From Paraburkholderia guartelaensis (GTDB lineage Bacteria > Pseudomonadota > Gammaproteobacteria > Burkholderiales > Burkholderiaceae), in the NCBI RefSeq assembly GCF_004353905.1, contig NZ_SMOD01000001.1, forward strand, positions 124,001 through 188,000: 64,000 bases of DNA, in the 5' to 3' direction. Below are positions 60,781-64,000 of the stretch, one piece after another; within the stretch, counting starts at the first letter, position 1; each line of letters opens with the position of its first letter. Under the pieces are notes generated by a model. It saw nothing but the letters and a program-made list of their open reading frames with translations, had not been told where the DNA came from and ran no database searches. A program made the position numbers and the translations under genes.

Positions 60781-61746
60781 ATGAAAGTCGCCATTGTTGT
60801 ATTCGATGGTGTGCAGGCGCTAGATGTTGCAGGCCCACTCGACGTGTTCGCCGAGGCGAACACGTTCCTCTCCGAGCATCAGCGCTACGAGGTGACGCTC
60901 GTCGGGCAAGAGGCGGGCGCCGTGACCTGCTCGAACGGCATGCAACTGGCGGTCTCGCTTGGCTATACCGACCGCGACGTTCAATGGGACCTGCTGCTCG
61001 TCGCCGGCGGGCCGCAGTTGCCCGACGTTCATCCGTCGAACGAGTTTCTGGCCTGGCTGCAAAATCAGGCGCGCAGTGCAAGCCGCTTTGGTTCGGTATG
61101 CAACGGCGCGTTCGTGCTGGCGCATGCGGGCCTTCTCGATGGCAAGGAAGTGACGACCCACTGGTCGGATGCCGGGCGCCTGTCCAATGAATTCCCGCAC
61201 GCCAATGTGCAGCCGGACCGGATTTTCGTTCGCGACGGCCGGCTCTTTACGTCGGCGGGCGTGACCGCGGGCATCGATCTGTGCCTCGCGCTGGTTGCGG
61301 AAGACTGGGGACACGAGCTGGCGGTGCGGGTCGCGAAGCGGCTGGTGGTGTATATCCAGCGCGAAGGTGGCCAGTCTCAGTACAGCCCATATATCGGCGC
61401 CGGCAAGGACGAGGACCCGATACTCAGCAAGGTGTATCGCTACGTGAGCGAACATATCACCGATACGCTTTCGATCGAGGCGCTTGCGAGAGCGGCTGCT
61501 GTGAGCCGGCGCACCTTGTCGCGCATATTCGCCAAAAACGCGAAGGTCACGCCCTCTGTATTCGTCGAGCAGGTTCGCGTCGATACCGCGAGGAAACTGC
61601 TGGAGGACACGGACGCGCCGCTCAAGACGGTTGCATTCAAATGCGGCTTTCATAGCGCCACGCATATGCGCACGACGTTCTCGCGGCGCCTGAACGTTAC
61701 GCCAAAGCAATATCGCCTGCGATTCCGCGGGGAGGCGAGTGCATAG
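60781..61746 (+). CDS. GlxA-family AraC-type regulator
   Basis: 321 residues. DJ-1/PfpI half (~1-180): MKVAIVVFDGVQALDVAGPLDVFAEANTFLSEHQRY, elbow FGSVCNGAFVLAHAGLLDGKEVTTHW, LFTSAGVTAGIDLCLALVAEDWG. AraC half (~220-318): SIEALARAAAVSRRTLSRIFAKNAKVTPSVFVEQVRVDTARKLLE and KTVAFKCGFHSATHMRTTFSRRLNVTPKQYR. Divergent from the stand-alone E1 gene, which it may regulate. Its shortened relative lies just downstream of the E1 gene. Its stop is overlapped by the mug start (8 nt). Confidence 0.92.
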   Translation: MKVAIVVFDGVQALDVAGPLDVFAEANTFLSEHQRYEVTLVGQEAGAVTCSNGMQLAVSLGYTDRDVQWDLLLVAGGPQLPDVHPSNEFLAWLQNQARSASRFGSVCNGAFVLAHAGLLDGKEVTTHWSDAGRLSNEFPHANVQPDRIFVRDGRLFTSAGVTAGIDLCLALVAEDWGHELAVRVAKRLVVYIQREGGQSQYSPYIGAGKDEDPILSKVYRYVSEHITDTLSIEALARAAAVSRRTLSRIFAKNAKVTPSVFVEQVRVDTARKLLEDTDAPLKTVAFKCGFHSATHMRTTFSRRLNVTPKQYRLRFRGEASA

Positions 61747-62299
61747 CGATGATTCCCTGGCGGAGCTGGCGAACGCCGATTCCACGCCATTCCTTCCCGA
61801 TATCATCGAGCCTGGTTTGTCGATATTGTTTTGCGGGATCAATCCGGGCATGCGTGCGGTGGCCACGGGGCATCACTTCGATGGCAGAGGGAACCGGTTC
61901 TGGCGAGTGCTCCATCGCGCCGGCTTTACGCCGGGAGAGTTTCGCCCCGAGAACGACCGTGAGCTGCTACAGCATGGCTTTGGTCTGACTACGGCAGTCT
62001 CGCGCGCGACGGCACGCGCGGACGAATTGTCGAGAGCGGAGATTCAAGCTGCCGCGGCGCAATTCGAGCTGAAGGTTCAACATTACGCGCCACGGTTTAT
62101 CGCCTTTCTTGGCAAGATGGCGCTTGCCGAAATGTCGGGCAAGCGGGATATCGAATGGGGGTTGCAATCCAGCAAGTTCGGCGGCGCGCGCGCATGGGTT
62201 CTGCCGAACCCGAGCGGCTTGAATCGCGCATTCAGCCTCGACGCACTCGTGAGCGCCTACCGCGAACTGCGCATCGCGGCTGAGTTGTCGAGTGACTGA
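61739..62299 (+). CDS. mug: G/U (T) mismatch-specific DNA glycosylase
   Basis: 186 residues, GTG start after GGGGAGG (a good ribosome binding site in the end of the glxA gene). Removes uracil or thymine from mismatches with guanine and also ethenocytosine. Uracil-DNA-glycosylase fold with the Mug motif LFCGINPGMRAVATGHHFDGRGNRFWRVL (active-site GINPG) and the second motif LPNPSGLN. Length is slightly over that of E. coli Mug (168), with a longer N-terminus. Cytoplasmic, DNA repair. Its last 43 nt overlap the opposing LysR gene. Confidence 0.93.
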   Translation: MHSDDSLAELANADSTPFLPDIIEPGLSILFCGINPGMRAVATGHHFDGRGNRFWRVLHRAGFTPGEFRPENDRELLQHGFGLTTAVSRATARADELSRAEIQAAAAQFELKVQHYAPRFIAFLGKMALAEMSGKRDIEWGLQSSKFGGARAWVLPNPSGLNRAFSLDALVSAYRELRIAAELSSD

Positions 62300-63300
62300 A
62301 TCAATGGCTGCAGATACTGCATATGCGTTTCGGAGTGACCTGCGAGTTCGCGACTGCCTTGACGCGGCGTACATTCGCCTTCGGTTGTCAGGCCGCTCTC
62401 GCATTGAAGGTGCGGGTTGTTTCGCAGCGTTTCGGTAACGAACTCCACGAAGGACCGAATCTTTCCGCTCGTTCCGCGCCGTTCGACATGAAGCAGGTTG
62501 ACTGGCGTTGATTCGGGTTCGTAAGCCCGCAAAATGGGCACGAGGCTTCCGGAAGAGACTTCAGTTGCGGCCTGATAAGACAGCAACTGCGTGATACCCA
62601 CGCCGTCTTCCGCCGCCGAAATGGCGGCGGGCGCCAGATTGACGATCAGGCGCGGCTGCAGCCGCACGGGAATCTTTGAATTATTTTCGTAGAACATCCA
62701 TTCGAGCGGTTGGGAAACGCCGGTAAAGGAAACGCAATGGTGGCTGGCAAGGTCTCGCGGATGCCTGGGTTCGCCATGCTCGGCGAGATACGCGGGCGAC
62801 GCAAAGGTTTGACGGCGTACCGATCCCAACCGCACCGCGTATGTCGACGAATCTTCGAGATGACCAATGCGTATGGCGATATCCACGCCTTCCTCGAGCA
62901 GGCGCGTGGGCCGATCGAGATAAACAGCGTTCACGCTGACGTCGGGATAGCGCAGCGTGTACGCGTTGATGAGCGGAGCGATGACGCGCTGGCCGAGTTG
63001 AACCGGCGCCGTAATCGTGAGCGTGCCCACAGGGTTCGCGAGATCCGTAGCGATATGCGACTCCGCGTCGGTGATGCCATCCAGCAACTTGCGGCAGGCT
63101 TCGACGTAAGCGACGCCCGCGTCCGTGGGCCGGACCGAGCGTGTCGTGCGCGCAAGCAGCTGGGCGCCCAGGCGCGCTTCGAGTGAGTTGACCGCCCGCG
63201 AAACCGCCGCTCGTGACAAGCCAAATTTTTCGGATGCGGCGCTAAAACTGCCGCGTTCGATAATGGCTACAAAAACCTCCATCTCGCGTAATCTGTCCAT
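62257..63300 (-). CDS. LysR-family regulator with an extended C-terminus
   Basis: 347 residues from MDRLREMEVFVAIIERGSFSAASEKFGLSRAAVSRAVNSLEARLGAQLLARTTRSVRPTDAG, a CrgA-type LysR. The effector domain runs to about residue 300 (VEFVTETLRNNPHLQCE). The remaining ~45 residues (TTEGECTPRQGSRELAGHSETHMQYLQPLIQSLDN..) are unusual for the family, and their coding end overlaps the 3' end of mug on the other strand, so a frameshift or loss of the original stop is possible. Upstream neighbour on the far side is a DHA2-type transporter gene in divergent orientation (~500 bp), the likely target. Confidence 0.88.
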   Translation of the reverse strand: MDRLREMEVFVAIIERGSFSAASEKFGLSRAAVSRAVNSLEARLGAQLLARTTRSVRPTDAGVAYVEACRKLLDGITDAESHIATDLANPVGTLTITAPVQLGQRVIAPLINAYTLRYPDVSVNAVYLDRPTRLLEEGVDIAIRIGHLEDSSTYAVRLGSVRRQTFASPAYLAEHGEPRHPRDLASHHCVSFTGVSQPLEWMFYENNSKIPVRLQPRLIVNLAPAAISAAEDGVGITQLLSYQAATEVSSGSLVPILRAYEPESTPVNLLHVERRGTSGKIRSFVEFVTETLRNNPHLQCESGLTTEGECTPRQGSRELAGHSETHMQYLQPLIQSLDNSAAMRSSR

Positions 63301-63803
63301 CTTGACTTCCCAATCCGAGTCTCTTGCAAACGAAACGCAAAAGTAAAAACCGTTTGGCGCTCACCGTTGCTGCTTCGTTTTCAAACCTTCATTAATCGTA
63401 TCTACCGCGATGAATCCGCGGCCTGAATGCCTATGGCGCGATTCTAAGCATCGTGTGCCGTCTGGTATCGCGACGCAAGCCGGATTGGCCCAAAAGCGTG
63501 CAGAAATGACCCATGCGCAACCAGTGACGTTTGTGTCGAAACAGCGCGCACGTGCCCCGCGGATCGCGACCGGCCGCCCTGGCAAAATTCTCGTACTAGA
63601 TGGCCCAAAATCAGACCAGGCGAGACTTTAAGAAATTGGGTTCATCTCTGACAATAAAGCCGTCAGTGAACAGCAACAATGCGCGGCGAAACCGATGGTG
63701 TGGTCGTCGCATCGCGTGAGGATGCAGGGCACTGAAACGACTCACAGTGAACTAGCCACATCAAACAGTACAGCTAACGAAACCAGAGAAGTTGCTGATC
63801 GCC
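63301..63803. other. 503-bp divergent region between a lysR gene and a DHA2-type transporter gene
   Basis: No convincing gene; a 73-codon open frame at 63410-63631 lacks a ribosome binding site and coding character. Visible dyads: CAAACG (63328) mirrored by CGTTTG (63350) near the lysR start, and CTGAC-N9-GTCAG (63648-63666) toward the transporter. Either could be LysR-regulated, but spacing does not single one out. Confidence 0.45.
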
Positions 63804-64000
63804 ATGACAAGTGCGAACCCTTTGACGACTGGAACGGAAGCGGCAACGGCCCCACAGGCGCTGGAGCCACGCCCTGTGCGCGAAGCCGCGGCCCCGGCGC
63901 AGCCTGCCCCCGCGCAAGTGGCGTTCACGGGACGCATTGTGGTGGGCCTGCTCGGCATGTTGTTCGCTTCGTTGCTGGCCATCCTCAACGAACAGGTGAC
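63804..64000 (+). CDS. DHA2-type MFS transporter, 3' end outside the window
   Basis: Sixty-five codons are visible. An Ala/Pro/Glu-rich cytoplasmic tail of ~40 residues (TEAATAPQALEPRPVREAAAPAQ) leads into a first membrane helix, VVGLLGMLFASLLAILNEQV, which has the Asn-Glu in place of the common Leu-Asp of DHA2 exporters and is typical of one Burkholderia subgroup. No strong ribosome binding site before the ATG; start is the first Met in frame after an untranslated-looking stretch. The family call rests on this single helix. Confidence 0.6.
   Translation, partial: MTSANPLTTGTEAATAPQALEPRPVREAAAPAQPAPAQVAFTGRIVVGLLGMLFASLLAILNEQV

Noticed and set aside
63410..63631. 73-codon gene between lysR and the transporter gene
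   Set aside because: No ribosome binding site, poor coding character and no family.

Overview
The window looks like part of a secondary replicon or accessory-rich chromosome region of a Burkholderiaceae member (Paraburkholderia/Caballeronia/Burkholderia type). The evidence is the high GC content and codon use, the small secreted DUF4148 protein, a DUF3331 protein, NodT-type outer-membrane efflux genes, many LysR/AraC/GntR/MarR regulators and several carbon-uptake operons packed head to tail. No rRNA, tRNA, CRISPR array or recognisable transposase was seen.

Layout. 1-4.8 kb: ethanolamine use (permease eat, cut by the left edge; ammonia-lyase eutBC; AraC-type regulator), then a compositionally odd alpha/beta hydrolase. 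5.6-6.8 kb: GNAT acetyltransferase and XRE-cupin regulator. 7-11.6 kb: a CBS-PAS-GGDEF-EAL cyclic-di-GMP protein, a small unknown protein and a chemoreceptor. 11.6-17.4 kb: FadR-type regulator divergent from a ribose-type ABC importer with two permeases. 17.5-22.3 kb: SDR, two GlxA-type regulators, a DHA2 exporter and a small repeat protein. 22.3-27.4 kb: three-heme cytochrome c plus Fe-S and molybdopterin subunits of a periplasmic oxidoreductase, divergent from a LysR gene. 27.5-30.6 kb: transporter plus 4-oxalomesaconate hydratase and CHA aldolase (lower part of the gallate/protocatechuate 4,5-cleavage route). 30.7-32.9 kb: a Cys-containing unknown protein, an AT-rich gap and a lipoprotein. 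33-40.9 kb: LacI regulator, maltose-type ABC importer and GH31 alpha-xylosidase. 41-44 kb: DUF4148 protein, GGDEF cyclase and class C beta-lactamase-like hydrolase. 44.2-46.8 kb: acetoacetate decarboxylase, patatin and membrane protein. 46.8-50 kb: DJ-1/PfpI protein, DUF3331, tautomerase, atypical SDR and VOC protein. 50.1-55.7 kb: tripartite efflux locus with two MarR genes. 55.7-63.3 kb: LysR, ArsR, a GlxA-like sensor without its DNA-binding half, a stand-alone 2-oxoglutarate dehydrogenase E1, a full GlxA regulator, mug and another LysR. The right edge cuts a DHA2-type transporter gene.

The most striking non-coding signal is in the efflux locus. A 16-bp dyad ATCTG-N6-CAGAT (or one mismatch) occurs four times, upstream of both marR genes, emrB and the outer-membrane gene. 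In three cases it lies inside the 17-bp spacer of a plausible -35/-10 promoter. Other readable regulatory signals are three TGGTANACCA-type sites between the FadR-type gene and its ABC importer, an 18-bp perfect LacI-type palindrome behind a TTGACA promoter in front of the alpha-xyloside operon, and an 18-bp perfect PurR-box-like palindrome in front of the c-di-GMP gene. The most unusual gene arrangement is the 941-residue E1 subunit without E2/E3, coupled by a 6-nt gap to a GlxA sensor domain that ends where the AraC domain should begin and is followed by a separate ArsR gene.

All calls rest on reading the sequence and on recognising families; no database search was run. Long open frames opposite real genes are frequent here because of the GC content and were left out.
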